A stretch of DNA of 64,000 bases from assembly GCA_028023455.1 (NCBI GenBank), contig JAQFVV010006215.1, positions 12,315,473 through 12,379,472 on the forward strand, written 5' to 3'. The notes beneath the pieces were generated by a model, which was given only the letters and a program-made list of their open reading frames with translations, searched no databases and was not told where the DNA came from. Made by a program: the position numbers and the translations under genes. Position 1 is the first letter of the stretch, and the number at the start of each line of letters is the position of its first letter. Positions 1 to 12,450 of this stretch are shown piece after piece. The DNA is from Epiperipatus broadwayi. Its lineage: Eukaryota > Onychophora > Udeonychophora > Euonychophora > Peripatidae.

Positions 1-898
1 TATGCAAGTAATATTTTCAAAACATTTTAAATATAATGTTGTAAAAAAATAATAATTTATGTTTATTTTACAGACGTCATATTTCAATACAGATTATGAA
101 ATATATACTGTTATTTAATGATATTTATAATTAATTATATATATATGGGATTTGTCTGATGCTGTCATATATTGTAATTGAGATATTTGATATGTCTAGC
201 TCGATATTTGTTTGACAATTCCAGTTACAAATATGGTTTCATTTTATGACTTCGTTTTTGTAATTAATATTTTCTTAAGCATGGGTAATGTTTATAACTT
301 TATAAATAATATGGCGATAATGATGAATTAATATTTAAATATTTTATATACCAAGTTTTAAGAATAATTATTATGCTGTTACCTAGAATATTATAATAGA
401 GTTAAGCTTATATATAACAGACAATTCAGATCATTGCTTAATTTTATAGCTCTGAGTGTATAGGTTACTGTGTTACTAGGTATTGATCAAGGATGGCTTG
501 GTTTGTTTTGACAATGTCTCAGATTGTTGATCATACATGCATTTATTGATTTTGATCTATTAATTTAGAAATTAATAGCTATTACAGTGACATTATTATT
601 ATTTATTTTTTAAATAAATTATTTTGTTTAATAGTATTTTTTTTTCTTTTATTACTGACTATTACTCAAATTATAATATAAAATATTAATATATCAAATT
701 AATAGGTGTCCAGATGTAACTCAAGCTGAGTAAACTTGTTTTTATTTCAAGATTTATTATTAATTAGAAGAGTTTTCATTTTATAATTTATAGCTTCCCA
801 ACATTTTTGTGTAATTGTATTTTGCTAGTAAACTTAACTTCATTCTTTGATATTTTTTTATATTAGTTAACAATGCTAAATTAAAATTTGTTATAGAA

Positions 899-2141
899 AA
901 GAAGATGATGTGATGCACTGTAGCTTCTCCTTAAACGAAGTCAAGAATCTCTAAGCTATTATGCCCAGGAAACCTGTTAGCCACTTTATTTTCCATTCCC
1001 CACTCTTAAGTTTTCCCATATTCTGCTCTATACCATTTCCACAACATAATCTTTGTCTACTCTATGACCTTTATATCTAAATCCCCCTTATCTGTTCCCA
1101 AACCCAACATAAAAACCAATAATCCACTTTCTGTATAATCACTTTTGTCATATTTATTCTTCCATAACTTCATTATATGTACCCTTTCTGTTTTCAAGCA
1201 TTTACATTCAATTAACAGATGCCTAATATTTTCTATTCCTTCATTACACAATTTACAGACTAAATCACCCATATTTTTCCATTTACATGTATATTCTCTT
1301 GTTGCTAAAGATCCCGTTAGAGCCTTAAACAATAAACTACTTTCCTTACTATTATCATATATTAACTCACACCTAATATTCTGTTTATTTCTACATATAT
1401 TTAAACTCTTTTTACTCTCCATACTAATTCTCCAGCTCTCTAACTCCCTATTCTTTATTAATAAATCTATTCTTTTATCCCATTCCTTACCACTAAAACA
1501 CTCAACAATCCTCCTAACATACTCATCCCATCTTTTGTACAAATATAAACCATTAAGCATCACATGATCACATCTCCTATACTAGCACATTAATTGTTGA
1601 TAAACAAAGCAAAACTCTCCATACAGTATTGCCACCTGTGCTAAACTAATGCAGTGCTCTCAGATCCAAAGCTCCTCACTGACGAAGGCCACAAGCCAGA
1701 AACTAGTCTGGGGATATTGGATGAGTAGGCATTAGATAGGGATTTTATGCACAAGCCTTCTGGCATCCATTGATTATTCTGTTTAGCACAGGTGGCAATA
1801 CTGTATGGAGAGTTTTGCTTTGTTTGTACAAATATACTGATGTAAATTCTTTATCCAAATCTTTTGCATACCGCATTACCTTTCTCACCCATCTTGTTGC
1901 CTGCCCTTTACTCATAACCCAATTAAATACTATTTTGGCTATTCTTTTATTATCCATAAGCTGCAATCTACCAAACATTTTCATTTTACTTTTTACATCT
2001 CTCATATGAAAACTTGACCACCCCATTTCCCTTTGAATTACCTCCCTTGCTATCCATACATCTGCATCCAATGCATGTTTTCCTACTTCCCTTTGAACTT
2101 TTTCTAAGTAATCTAATACCCCTTTACTAACACAATGCAAT
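899..2141 (-). pseudogene. Non-LTR retrotransposon (LINE) 3' end: C-terminal ORF2 remnant and 3' UTR, split by an insertion
   Basis: Two minus-strand open segments form one protein: 1837-2140 (MHCVSKGVLDYLEKVQREVG ... to SVYLYK) and 1057-1547 (RWDEYVRRIVECF ... to the stop). They are separated by the SINE-like insert at 1548-1822. The first has the post-RT pattern of LINE ORF2 proteins. The second carries a CX2C...HX4C zinc-knuckle-like motif (CKLCNEGIENIRHLLIEC), typical of LINE C-termini. The 3' UTR runs to about 899 and ends in a CATCA-like tail. Its end is found again at 53559-53705. The 5' part is missing, as usual for 5'-truncated LINE copies. I cannot assign the clade. Confidence 0.75.
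1548..1822. mobile_element. SINE-like short element 'S', copy 1, inserted in the LINE with 14-bp target duplication
   Basis: A 275-bp insert interrupts the LINE frame. It is flanked by an exact direct repeat TTTGTACAAATATA at 1534-1547 and 1823-1836. Removing the insert and one repeat restores the LINE frame. Inside it, about 45 bp near the left end (1603-1647) recurs as an exact inverted repeat at 1780-1824. Related sequence containing TGGCATCCATTGATTA and TGTATGGAGAGTTTTG occurs at four other places in the window. The long duplication favours LINE-driven retroposition over cut-and-paste. No clear pol III box was found. Confidence 0.7.
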
Positions 2142-3114
2142 ATATATATAATAAAATATTATTATTTCACATTTTAACTACATAATTAATTTTTTTGTTT
2201 TTTATAATGGGAATAAAATTAAATAAAAATTCTGTATATAGAAAAGTTGTATACTTGTAAGTATGCAAACATCCTTTGTAGCTCTTTCAGAGTACTCTCA
2301 TGTTTATTTTCATCTGGACACTAAAATATATATTAAAAAAACATTTATTATTGATATTCATAATAATAAACTAACACTTCAATCAACTTTATAAAAAAAT
2401 TTAAATACTAAAAAAAAAAAAAAAAATAGTCAATTCTCATAATTTTCATATAAATATAAAATTAAGAATTTTTTTTTTTTTTATCATTCGCTTTTTCTAA
2501 TATTAATTAAACATTTTATTTCTAAATATGTCCTAAAATATAATTATGATAACATATTTCAAAACAATTGACTTAAACATTAATATCAAAATTATAAACT
2601 TTCTAATAAATTTTTTACAGATGCAACTTTTGTTTAATTCACAACTCTTTCTGATTACAAAGAAAGGCCAAAAATTTAGAAACAGATTACAATTAAACTA
2701 ACAGAAAAATCTTTTACAAATATAATTTATTATTACTATGGCATCAAAAACATTTCAATTGCCCCAAATAATTATCTTCAGACTATGTAAAACAAAATAT
2801 ATAATAAAAAATTTAGATACTAATTTATATATGAAAATATAACACTTTTTTACATCACAAACATTTAATAAATGTAAATGATTCTTTTACTCGATAAATA
2901 ATTATACACTTATAATATAATGTATAAAAAATTCATCCATAATTGCTTGTATCTTCAAAATTTATCTTTCTAATCCTTAAAATTAATACATATATATATT
3001 TAAAAAAATCATTATATATTACATAGTTCTACAAGTTTTTCTCTAACAAATAAATTGGAGCACTCCTATCCCAAAAAAATATTTACATACTTTTTTACTT
3101 TAAAATCTCATCTA

Positions 3115-4993
3115 CCGTATTACTTCAAATATAAGACACAGATTTTTTTCCAAATTTTGGACCCATAAAAGAGATGCATCTTAAATTTGAAACTAACATT
3201 TTTAACATCTTACGTATTTCTAACGATATTTTAGTACTACAATCATTGATAGCAATGTGTATTTTTCTGAGTTAATCCAGTTGCACTTTGATACCAACCG
3301 TGTAGAATTGTATATCTGGCTGTATTTAAATTGAGACTATGGTAATTTGAAGCAAACACCAGTATTTTAACATTTTATTTCTCCCAAGGTCATATTTACC
3401 AAAAATCGTGTTTTTGCTGATGCTTTACACATACTATGAAAACGAATAGTTTAATATTTTATTTTTGTGTATCCAATTATTTATTACATTATTATTATTT
3501 ATGCATTTCATATATCGTTTTATTAGCAATTTTTCTATTTCTTCATTTGCTTCTTTTGAGATAATAATAGTAATTCCATCAACTTTATGTCTCATTTTAT
3601 TATTTAAAATAGTTGGCCGTATTTTAATTTTGACTTTTTTTATCATCCATATTCACTTTTAATGATGAAAAAATGATCTAAATTCTAAAGTTATATTATC
3701 TGCTGAAAAAGTTGGAAATTGTGCAGCCGATGACTTTACTGCTAATGAAAGTAACGCTAATCATTGGAGAGTCGTGAAAGAAATCATTTTCCGGGCTTAA
3801 CAATGAAAGTATACTGCAATTGAAGCAGATGTTTTATCTTATATAGAGGAGTTACATGGCAAGGGTTTACCAGTGACAAGAGAGACAATTATGATTAAAG
3901 CCAGAGTGTGTGCTAAAAATATTGGCATAATGTTTAAAGTCGTGGATGGTGTGAAAAATTTATTAAATGAAAAGGGTTAGTATTACGAAGAAGAACTACA
4001 ATAACCCAAAAGTTGCCTACAAATTATGAGAATAAGCTTCTTAGTTTTCAGCACAAAGTAATCAACTTAAGATGAGAGTCTAATTGTTGTTTGAGTCAAA
4101 TCGTAATTGCTAATGAAACAACAATCTTTTTTGATATGCCAAGAAATTATACAGTAAACAAGAAAGAAGCAAAACAAATTAAAATTGAACTAGCGAATAT
4201 GAAAAATCATGAATTACTGTAATGCTGTCTGTAACCGCCGATGACAACAGATTGCCACCATTCATTATTTCAAATAAAAAACCTCTATCCAAGAAAATGT
4301 GTCCAAGGGTGTTATAATTCGATTACAAAAGAATGCATGGATGGCAAGAAAACTGATGAAAGATTGGTTAGAAAATGTTTGGGAGAAAAGACTGGCACTC
4401 TTTTAAATAAAGCATGCTAGTGATGAACACTTTCCAGGGACATTTAACCGATGACATTAAGTTTAAAGTAAAATCAAAAAACATGTGATCTGGTAATAAT
4501 ACCAGCAGGTATGGCTTGCCAACTCCAACCACTTGATGTGTCTGTTAACAACCCTTTAAAGATAGTGAGAAACCATTATGAAGCATGGTTAAGTCGAGAA
4601 GATCATTCTTTGACACAAATTGATAAAACAAGTTTCGACTTCTACAACAGCTCATTGGGTTTTGCATTCTTGGAAAGATATCCCTGAAGAAATTATCAAA
4701 AAATCGTTTTTAAAATGCTGCATTGCTAACAATTTAAATGATTCTGAAAATGATGTATTCTGATCTAATAACTGTAGTGAAGATGAGAATTCAAGTTCTG
4801 AAAGTGAAAGAGTATCTGAAAAAGATGCACAAAAAATTAGGAGTTTATTGTAATTATATCATTTCCTATCGAAGAAAATAAAAATGTTTATTATTTTCAA
4901 TAAAATCGTTTTTCAATTTTTTTTCCCAATTTTCCAAGCTTAAAATCCTACTGTGTCCTAAATTTGGGGTGTCTTACATTTGAAAAAATACAG
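3115..4993 (+). pseudogene. Degenerate pogo/Tigger-type DNA transposon
   Basis: The terminal inverted repeats start CCGTATTACTTC (left) and, read from the right, CTGTATTTTTTC; both run into CAAATRTAAGACAC. TA lies outside each end (3113-3114, 4994-4995), as expected for Tc1/mariner-pogo elements. In several broken plus-strand frames one can read an N-terminal HTH stretch (AADDFTANESNANHWRVVKE), a CENP-B/Tc5-type HTH stretch (SYIEELHGKGLPVTRETI), then DDE-domain pieces VMLSVTADDNRLPPFIIF, GVIIRLQKNAWMARKLMKDW and IPAGMACQLQPLDVSVNNPL. The end reads SWKDIPEEIIKKSF followed by an acidic tail. Stops and frameshifts make it inactive. Confidence 0.85.
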
Positions 4994-5599
4994 TACCAGT
5001 AATATATGCTTTTGAATTATTGTATAGAAAAAACAATGCTATAATAAAAATTATTCTAATAAAAAAGAGTGAAAAAAAATAAAAACGTGTATAGATATAT
5101 ATTTAAATTAAATGATAAGTGCATATTAAAGATCTATCTTTTCTTACTCTGTTTTAACTTTATATTAATAGTAAATACTTTCATTAATTTTATTGTTTTG
5201 ATATCATATATTGTTTTTATATGTGTAAACAAATTTGTATACATTGATTAACTGACAGGTTTGCTCCAAAGTGAAATACAAATTCTCTTTGAATTAAAAC
5301 CAGATAGACAAGAATGCTCAAAGATCAAATCCCCCACCCCATCACAAATATTTAAAATATTTTTTATATAGCTACAATTCACTGAATTAAAACTAAAAAA
5401 AGATTTTGCCATAATTATATACAGAATTAAATAAATAACTATGCAAACAATTTTTTAAAAAAATTACCTCATCAAACCCATCAAAATTATTTTTGTTGTT
5501 GTTATTGTGATTAAATTTCTGTTTTAAATTATTTATTATAAAGTAATAATATATATAAAGACTAACTAAAGGAAATATATACAAAAAGATAACAAAATA

Positions 5600-5782
5600 C
5601 ATTCAAAATTTCTTGTAAATAAAACTACTTTTATGTTTCAATCAGAGGACTGGTCTTAATCAGAAAAAAAGAATATAGTAAAAAAAAACACCATCATTTT
5701 ACTATATTCTTTCTTTCTGATGAAAACCAGTCCAGTGGTTGAAGTATAAAAGTAGTTTTACATACAAGTAATTTTGTTTGTA
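5600..5782. repeat. Hairpin MITE / foldback element 1
   Basis: Arms of about 75 bp, such as AAAACTACTTTTATG on the left and its complement on the right, fold over a short AT-rich loop near 5690. The arms also contain GGACTGGT...AATCAGAAA and its complement. The structure resembles a small MITE and would give a long RNA hairpin if transcribed with the host intron. No target duplication was identified, so boundaries are approximate. No other copy was seen in the window. Confidence 0.65.
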
Positions 5783-5812
5783 AAATATAATATTTTACAA
5801 TAAATATTTTTA

Positions 5813-6021
5813 TTTACTGTACACTAAAATGCCAAAAAATAATTGTTTTCTTTAATCACAATTGGGGTTCATAAATTTAACTTTAAATAAAAATGTGGAA
5901 TGTCTAAAAATTAATTAATTCAATCCCTTGTTATAAAAATTAGTGATTGAATTAATTAATCTCTAGACCTTAATTGTGATGAAGAAAACAATTGGTTCTT
6001 GGTGTTCTAGTGCACAGTAAA
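5813..6021. repeat. Hairpin MITE / foldback element 2
   Basis: A second foldback lies directly after the first. TTTACTGTACACTA at the left end pairs with TAGTGCACAGTAAA at the right, and AATTGTTTTCTT with its near-complement. An inner stem pairs ATTAATTAATTCAATC with GATTGAATTAATTAAT around a 20-nt loop. The left arm carries an extra segment of about 38 bp, so the arms are asymmetric. Probably a different MITE family from its neighbour. Confidence 0.6.
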
Positions 6022-8837
6022 CATCGGTGTTTATTATAAAATATTATATATATTATTTTTAACTTTTTAGTAATTTGGATATTTTTAATAATTATTCCTA
6101 TTTAAAATGCAAACTGAAAACAATGCCAGTCTGTGTAACATTTTAAACAAAATTTATGGCTCATTAAAAATTGATTTCAATATTTTTTTTAAAATAAAAA
6201 AAGAAAATGTGATCCATTTTAAAAGCAACAATTTTTATAATAAGTTGAAATATATTTATCTCATTTCTATTTTAATTGGTTGTTTGTACTTTTTAGTGTA
6301 ATTTAAAAAAAATAAATAAAACCATTTAAAAAAAATATACTGCCCTCTCATGCGCACCACTGAAATCACTTGACAACCTGAAATATTTCATTGTCATATT
6401 GCACTATTATCATAAAATTTGTAAAGAAATCCATGTAATAGAAATATATTAAAATTCGATTACAAAATTTATCCTAAACAAACAAACAGTTTCTAAGTTA
6501 ATAAAAGCATTTAAAAAAATATTTCCACAGTAAATTTCATTTTTTAGACTCAAACTTTTGTTCAGTTATTACAATTTTGTCAAAAAAGTATAAATAAAGT
6601 TAACTAGAGATACAGAATAAACAAAAAAAAAGTATATACTCCTATTAACAATTGTATATACCATTGAAGATTTATCTATAAAATTATTACTATAATGTTT
6701 TTAAATATAAGTTCCCCAATTATATGTTTGAAATATAAAAGTTTCAATTTCATTGCTATTTCTACAAATATAACTATTATATGTGAATAAAAAAAAAAGA
6801 AAATAATTAAGAAAAATAAATACAAGTTATCATATACCTGTGGTGCCAATTTCCCCAGGACAAGCGCAGGCAGTTATTTAATGCAATACATAAAAGATGT
6901 TTTTGAAATTAAAGTGGGATAAAATCAGAAAAAAAAATAAAACCAAACACATATATGTAGGATTTAAAATTCCTCCAAATTAACACATAAATTCTTAAAG
7001 TAGATGTGTATTTCTAGTTCTAATTCTGAAAGCAGATTATTTACTACCAAAGAAAAGAAAGACTGAAAGAATGCAATAACAAAATCTATTACCAATACTT
7101 TTTTTAAATTACTTTTCCCACAAGACAAAAAAAAAATAAGGAAAGATTCAAATATCTTGAAGTTTTTTCCAACTTTTAACCACAATCTAAGACATTACAT
7201 AAAATCATTATTTCCATTATCTGCATGGAAACTCTAGAACATTTAATTTAAAGAAACTTAAAAAAAGAAACTCATATATTTTAACAAAGACTATAAAATT
7301 ATTTACAAAATTAAATTATATTTTTCCCTCATTAAATAAGCCCTCACTAACTATGTAATAAAATGCAAATTTATTCTTTTTTCTTGTTTTTTCTTTAACA
7401 TATATTTAATTGGACCAAAGCAATTTTATTGCTAAATAAATAATTATTAATACTTTTTCAGAATATTTGTATTTTTTACTATAGATGCTGTTTCTATGGA
7501 CAACAGGTTGTTCTTTTTTATAAGAGCAACCAGATAAAAAAAAATTTTAGTTCTGCATTTACAGATTTACATCCGAGATTTTTAGCAAACTGCATCATTT
7601 ACTTAGGATTTTGGAAACATAGGGTAAATTTAAATTTAATAAATTAAACCTCATGTACATTGTTATAAATGTATATATATAAATTTCTGAGTAAAAAAAA
7701 TGATTATCATTTATATATTTAATGAAAGTCAATTGTTACAAATCAGTATTAGCTAAAAATGCACTGCTTATAATAAAAAGCATACAATTAAATAAATTTT
7801 TACTGCCTTTATAGTTAAAGTTGTACTCTACTTAATTTGCTAATCCTTAAATTATATGAACAATATTATTGTTTTAGAAAAATCAAATTAATCCACATAG
7901 CTGTGTTATTGTCTGATAAAAAAATTTTAAGACAATAAATATATAATGGTATGGTGCAGATAACCCTTCATAAGAAGCAAAGAATGTTTGTATTGTTTTT
8001 ATTGTGTATCTTTAATAAAAATACAATATGACTGAAAAAACTAATTTAAATATGTTAATAATAAATAATCTACATCATTTAAATTGAAAAAATATTTAAA
8101 GCTTAATAAAAAAAAAAGAGATAATAATAGTATAATTATTTCCATTAAGTTACATAAAGCAATGTAATATATCAAATTGGAATAATGGAAGAAGTCAAAC
8201 TAACAATTATTTCCATTAAGCTACATAAAGCAATATCATATTTCATATTAGAAAATATATATATTGTGGCCACGCCATTTGCCACAGTCCTTTAAAAAAG
8301 GTTTTAATATAGTCAGTTTTATAAAAAAAAAAAAAATTAAATCTTATCCATTAGAGTCATTATATGTTAATGTTATGCAAAAACAAGCTCAAATATACTG
8401 CACCTATCTAAAATATTTTAAAGATATATCAGTTTAGTTTATAAATAAAAGTAGTCTATAATTTATTATTTAAAGTATAAAATTAATTAGTATTTACTAA
8501 AGTTAAAAAAAAAAATGTGAAAGTAATAATTTCAACTGTAAAATTTAATATTCAATAAGTTTTTCTAAATGTATAATTTTATTATGTTAATTATTTTAAA
8601 TAATTCTTATTTAATTATTCTAGAATGTTCAGGATGATGTCATAGAGTCTGTGGTGTGTGTGTGTGTGTATTTGTCTTTCTGTACACATACTCTAGACAG
8701 ATTAAATTGATTTTAGTTCCTTATTAATAAAAAATTGATACAATTAATTTATTTTAGTTAAAATAAAGTTATTCTACACGAATAAAGCGTGATAAACAGA
8801 GCACAAAAATATTAATTATAATTATTATAATTAATTA

Positions 8838-8965
8838 TGCCTTCTGGCATCCATTGATTACTCTGGCTTGCACTGAGTGGCACTACTGTATGGAGAGTTT
8901 TGCATGTTTAATAACAGTTATGAGCAAGCATAAGATATGGTGATCATGTGATGTTCAGTGGTTTA
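8838..8965. mobile_element. SINE-like element 'S', copy 2
   Basis: The sequence begins CCTTCTGGCATCCATTGATT, continues through GGCACTACTGTATGGAGAG and ends near GATCATGTGATGTTCAGTGG. These three landmarks match copy 1 and show its other terminus. No target duplication was recognised. It is partial compared with copy 1. Confidence 0.6.
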
Positions 8966-9593
8966 AAAGAAAAATTAGAGGACACAGTTTATTTGAATTT
9001 AAACAATCATCTTCTGTTCCAAGTAAGTACATACTTTATTTTTTTTTTTTTACCACAGAGGCTGTCAAAATTGTTTGTTAATAACTTTTTATTTCTCATG
9101 AGACTGACCCAAAAAAAAAATGCAGACAGTTCAGCTTGGACTATTTGAAGCTAGGATTTATCCTGTCTTTATCAAACAAACGTTACCAATGTGCCTCACG
9201 TGCGAAAAAATCTTTAGCAATGATACTATGACACCATCAAGACTAGCAGAATTCAAGAAACTAAATTTTTAAAAAATAATACTTTAATTAGAATCTTACA
9301 TAAAGATCTTACTCTCATTAGACAAATTATCAATGCAAGTTTTTTTTCTACAGTCTACCATATTAAATTTTCAATTTTGATATTATGTATACACATCTTC
9401 AAATAAAATACGACAATACAAAGGAAGAAATAGTTTAATTTTCAATAATTTAAATAAAAGAAGAAATATGTGAAATGTCTGATGTTTAATTTAAAAAAAT
9501 GAAAACAAATAGTTTATGTCTAAGAAATAAATGTCTTATTTTTTGAAAGTGCTTAACATAATCATCTTGTCTCATATTATTATTGCTCTATAA

Positions 9594-9703
9594 ACAAAGC
9601 AAAGCAAAACTCCATATAGTAGTGCCACCTGTGCTAAACAGAGTAATCAATGGATGCCAGAAGGCTTGTGCATAAAATCCCTATCTAATGCCTACTCATG
9701 TGA
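9594..9703. mobile_element. SINE-like element 'S', copy 3 (opposite orientation)
   Basis: Reverse-oriented relative to copy 2. It holds AAAGCAAAACTCCATATAGT, the complement of the TGGCATCCATTGATTAC segment, and CTTGTGCATAAAATCCCTAT, and ends near CATGTGATGCTTGCAG. Copies 2 and 3 lie within 0.8 kb of each other in opposite orientation. Confidence 0.6.
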
Positions 9704-10902
9704 TGCTTGCAGATTATTATTGCTCTCTGATAATTCTATAAAAAAAAAAACTCAATATCTATACATTTTCTGTCTTCCTTTTTAATTCTTGACTTTTTAA
9801 GTTGATAGATGCCTTGAAACCTATAATTAATATTAAAAAAAAAAAAAACCTTCAACCATATAAATATTTAATTACACACTAAAATTCCCAAGGACTCATT
9901 TTGTTGAGAGAGTTATGAGAGTTTTCTAAGCTAAATGGCATTTATTTGGAATTTATAGTTAAAATCTTAAATTACATAAATGTTCCAGATTAGTAACAAA
10001 AAAAAAAAGGAAATGAAAATATAAAATGAATACTCTGCATTAAATATTAAAAAGGAAGATTTGTTAACATTCATACTGTGATGACTCTGAGAAAAAGATA
10101 AAGTTATATTTAGTTATTTTGATTGGCAATTATGCATATGTTATTAACTATAGAGAATATAAAGCATTTTACTTATAAAATTCCATCTATAATAAAAAGC
10201 TAATAGAAATAAAAAATAAATGGAAAAAAATATCTATTTAACTTGTATTCTAATCCTAATGTATTAAATAATAATTTTGTTTAAAAACAAAAAATTATTA
10301 TCTAAAGTTAAGTTTATTAAGTATGAATCAATTCTGCAATATAAATTTAATTGAATCTTAGCATTGTGTGTATTTTTTAGGATTAAGTTTAAAATTTTTA
10401 TTTCAAAATAAACAAAATTTGTCTTAGTGCTCACTAATAATTATAATTTATCAAAATTACAAGTTTGAATAATTTGTTTTTTGGTTTTTAAATAATTTAA
10501 TTCTTGTTGCTACTTCTTATATAAAACTATGTTATTTAATAAACATTTATGATGCAACTACATATATATAATAAATTCAAACATTATATTATTAAGTAAT
10601 TAAAAAAAAAAAAACACGCACACACACCAAAGCATGCTTTCAATTATTTCAAACATAATCATTTTCAAATGTGTATACATGTGTTTTACTCTTTTTATAA
10701 TAGTTATGATTTCATAGAATTGTAACTGAAAAACTAGTAAATTCTATCTATTTTGATAAAAAAAAATTTCAATGTCAAAGTGATTAACTTAGGAGTTTCA
10801 TATCCCTATACCAAAGCGTTTACAATTATTTTGACATTTCACACATACTTCTTATTTATTTGCAAATTATCATCAATTTTCTATAATTGATTTAAATATA
10901 GC

Positions 10903-11742
10903 AAATTTATTAAGTGCAAGCAGATAACATTGTAATAACGTGAAAGCAAAAACCTTCGAAAGATGCGCTTTAAACATGCTTGTGTGACAGCCAATCAGAT
11001 GCAATAATGATTGCACGTGGAACTCTCAATTCTAAGACACAAATCAGAACTATAAGAAAAAGATGGGACTCACCTTATTCTACGCTTAAATTTATATATA
11101 AATAAGCCAGACTCAAGCATTTCGAACTAAGAGTGTGAAGCTTAAAATACCTTCACGTTTAATTCACTAAATATTACATATAAATAAACAACGCAAAATC
11201 TTTCGATTTACTATGAAGCAATTTTCAAATCTAATGAAATGATAGTAACAAATATAAATATATCAAATTTATTAAACGTAAGCAGATAACATTGTAATAA
11301 CGTAAAAGCTATAACCTTCAAAAGATGCGCTTTAAATATGCTTATGTGACAGTCAATCAGATGTAATAATGACTGCACGTTATTACAATGTTATCTGCTT
11401 GCGCTTAATAAATTTGATATATTTATATTTGTTACTATCATTTCATTAGATATGAAAATTGCTTAGTAGTAAATTGAAAGATTTTGTGTTGTTTATTTAT
11501 ATATAATATTTAGTGAATTAAATTTGAAGGTATTTTAAGCTTCACACTCATAGTTTGAAATGTTTGAGTTTGGCTTATTTATATATAAATTTAAGCATAG
11601 AAGGTGGGTTTCATCTTTTTCTTATAGTTCTGACTTGTGTTTTAGAATTGAGACTTCCATGCATTATTACATTTGATTGGCTGTCACATAAGCATGTGTA
11701 AAGCTCATCTTTCGAAGGTTTTAGCTTTCACGTTATTCTAAT
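10903..11742. repeat. Foldback cluster: about 355-bp unit, forward, partial forward, then inverted
   Basis: A unit starts at about 10903 with GCAAGCAGATAACATTGTAA followed by a CGTGAAAGC box. A second truncated forward unit starts near 11262, and an inverted, nearly complete unit spans about 11385-11742. The outer units therefore form an inverted repeat with arms of about 345 bp and roughly 80-90% similarity by eye. The junction near 11378 is itself palindromic (ACGTTATTACAATGTTATC against GATAACATTGTAATAACG). A transcript across it could form long double-stranded RNA. No coding potential; likely a foldback or non-autonomous transposon. Confidence 0.7.
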
Positions 11743-12286
11743 TGATTTACAATAATTAAGTATAAATTGTTTTCAAAAGTAAAATTAATTTTGAAATGAT
11801 GGTCATTTTAACTCTCTGCCATTATTAGCATAATTAATAAATGGAAATTTTTATTTCTTTACATAGATTTATATATTTTAATAGTTAACTAAAATTCTAC
11901 TCACATTCAATACTTTATTATTTAAAATTTATTCTGCATTTAATAATTCAGAGATGAAAATTAAATTTCATCTTAGCCAACATTATTTGCTTATACTTTT
12001 TTCTTTATTATTTAGCCATCTCCCAAATTCACTATTCTTTCAATGTAAATTATATTTTAAGAGCCATCTGATTTTTTTGGTTTCACTTTGATATTAATAT
12101 TATTCACTTTATCATTCCTCACAATGAATTATGCCTAATGATCTGTAATTTATTTAATCATATCAGAATTATTCAATTTTCTTTCACTATTAATTATTAT
12201 GAAAATTCCAAACATAATACTTTTATCCATGTGATATTAATACTTTATATAATTTAATGAACTAATTAATAATAAATTTACTTTAC

Positions 12287-12450
12287 CTTGGCACTGAGGA
12301 TTGAAGCTCTGGCCTGAGGCATCATATAAAGGTGCTGCATACAAGAAGCCATATAGCAAGTGGCACCTAAGTTAGTTAGACCTACATAACCACAGTCTGA
12401 GCGCCCATCCTCATGAGGCCAATAATCCCAAGGATAGGGAGAATGAGAAC
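12287..12450 (-). CDS. USP34: USP34 exon opening the UCH/USP catalytic domain
   Basis: This 164-nt exon has acceptor GGAATAATAG and donor GTAAAG. It encodes SHSPYPWDYWPHEDGRSDCG, then YVGLTNLGATCYMASCMQHL and YMMPQARASILSAK. GLTNLGATCY is the Cys box of USP-family cysteine proteases, with the nucleophile Cys in ATC-Y and the oxyanion-hole Asn in T-N-L. PWDYWPHED directly before it is specific to USP34 and close relatives. The His box and the remaining domain lie beyond the left edge of the window. No in-frame stop is present, so this part of the enzyme looks intact. Confidence 0.96.

Larger units (their letters stand above)
1..12286 (-). other. USP34 intron 3' of the catalytic Cys-box exon (no further exon found)
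   Basis: I searched the minus strand for the next catalytic-domain exon and found none, so the intron probably runs off the left edge. Apart from the elements listed separately, 1-898, 2142-3112, 4996-5600, 6022-8837, 9704-10900 and 11743-12286 are AT-rich sequence with homopolymer runs and short open frames only. A (GT)n tract lies near 8653-8668. A 30-bp sequence is repeated at 8137-8167 and 8204-8233 (period 67). No gene or promoter signal was recognised. Confidence 0.6.

Noticed and set aside
6107-6301. 64-codon plus-strand frame
   Set aside because: Lys/Asn/Phe/Ile-rich translation expected from AT-rich DNA, with no motif.
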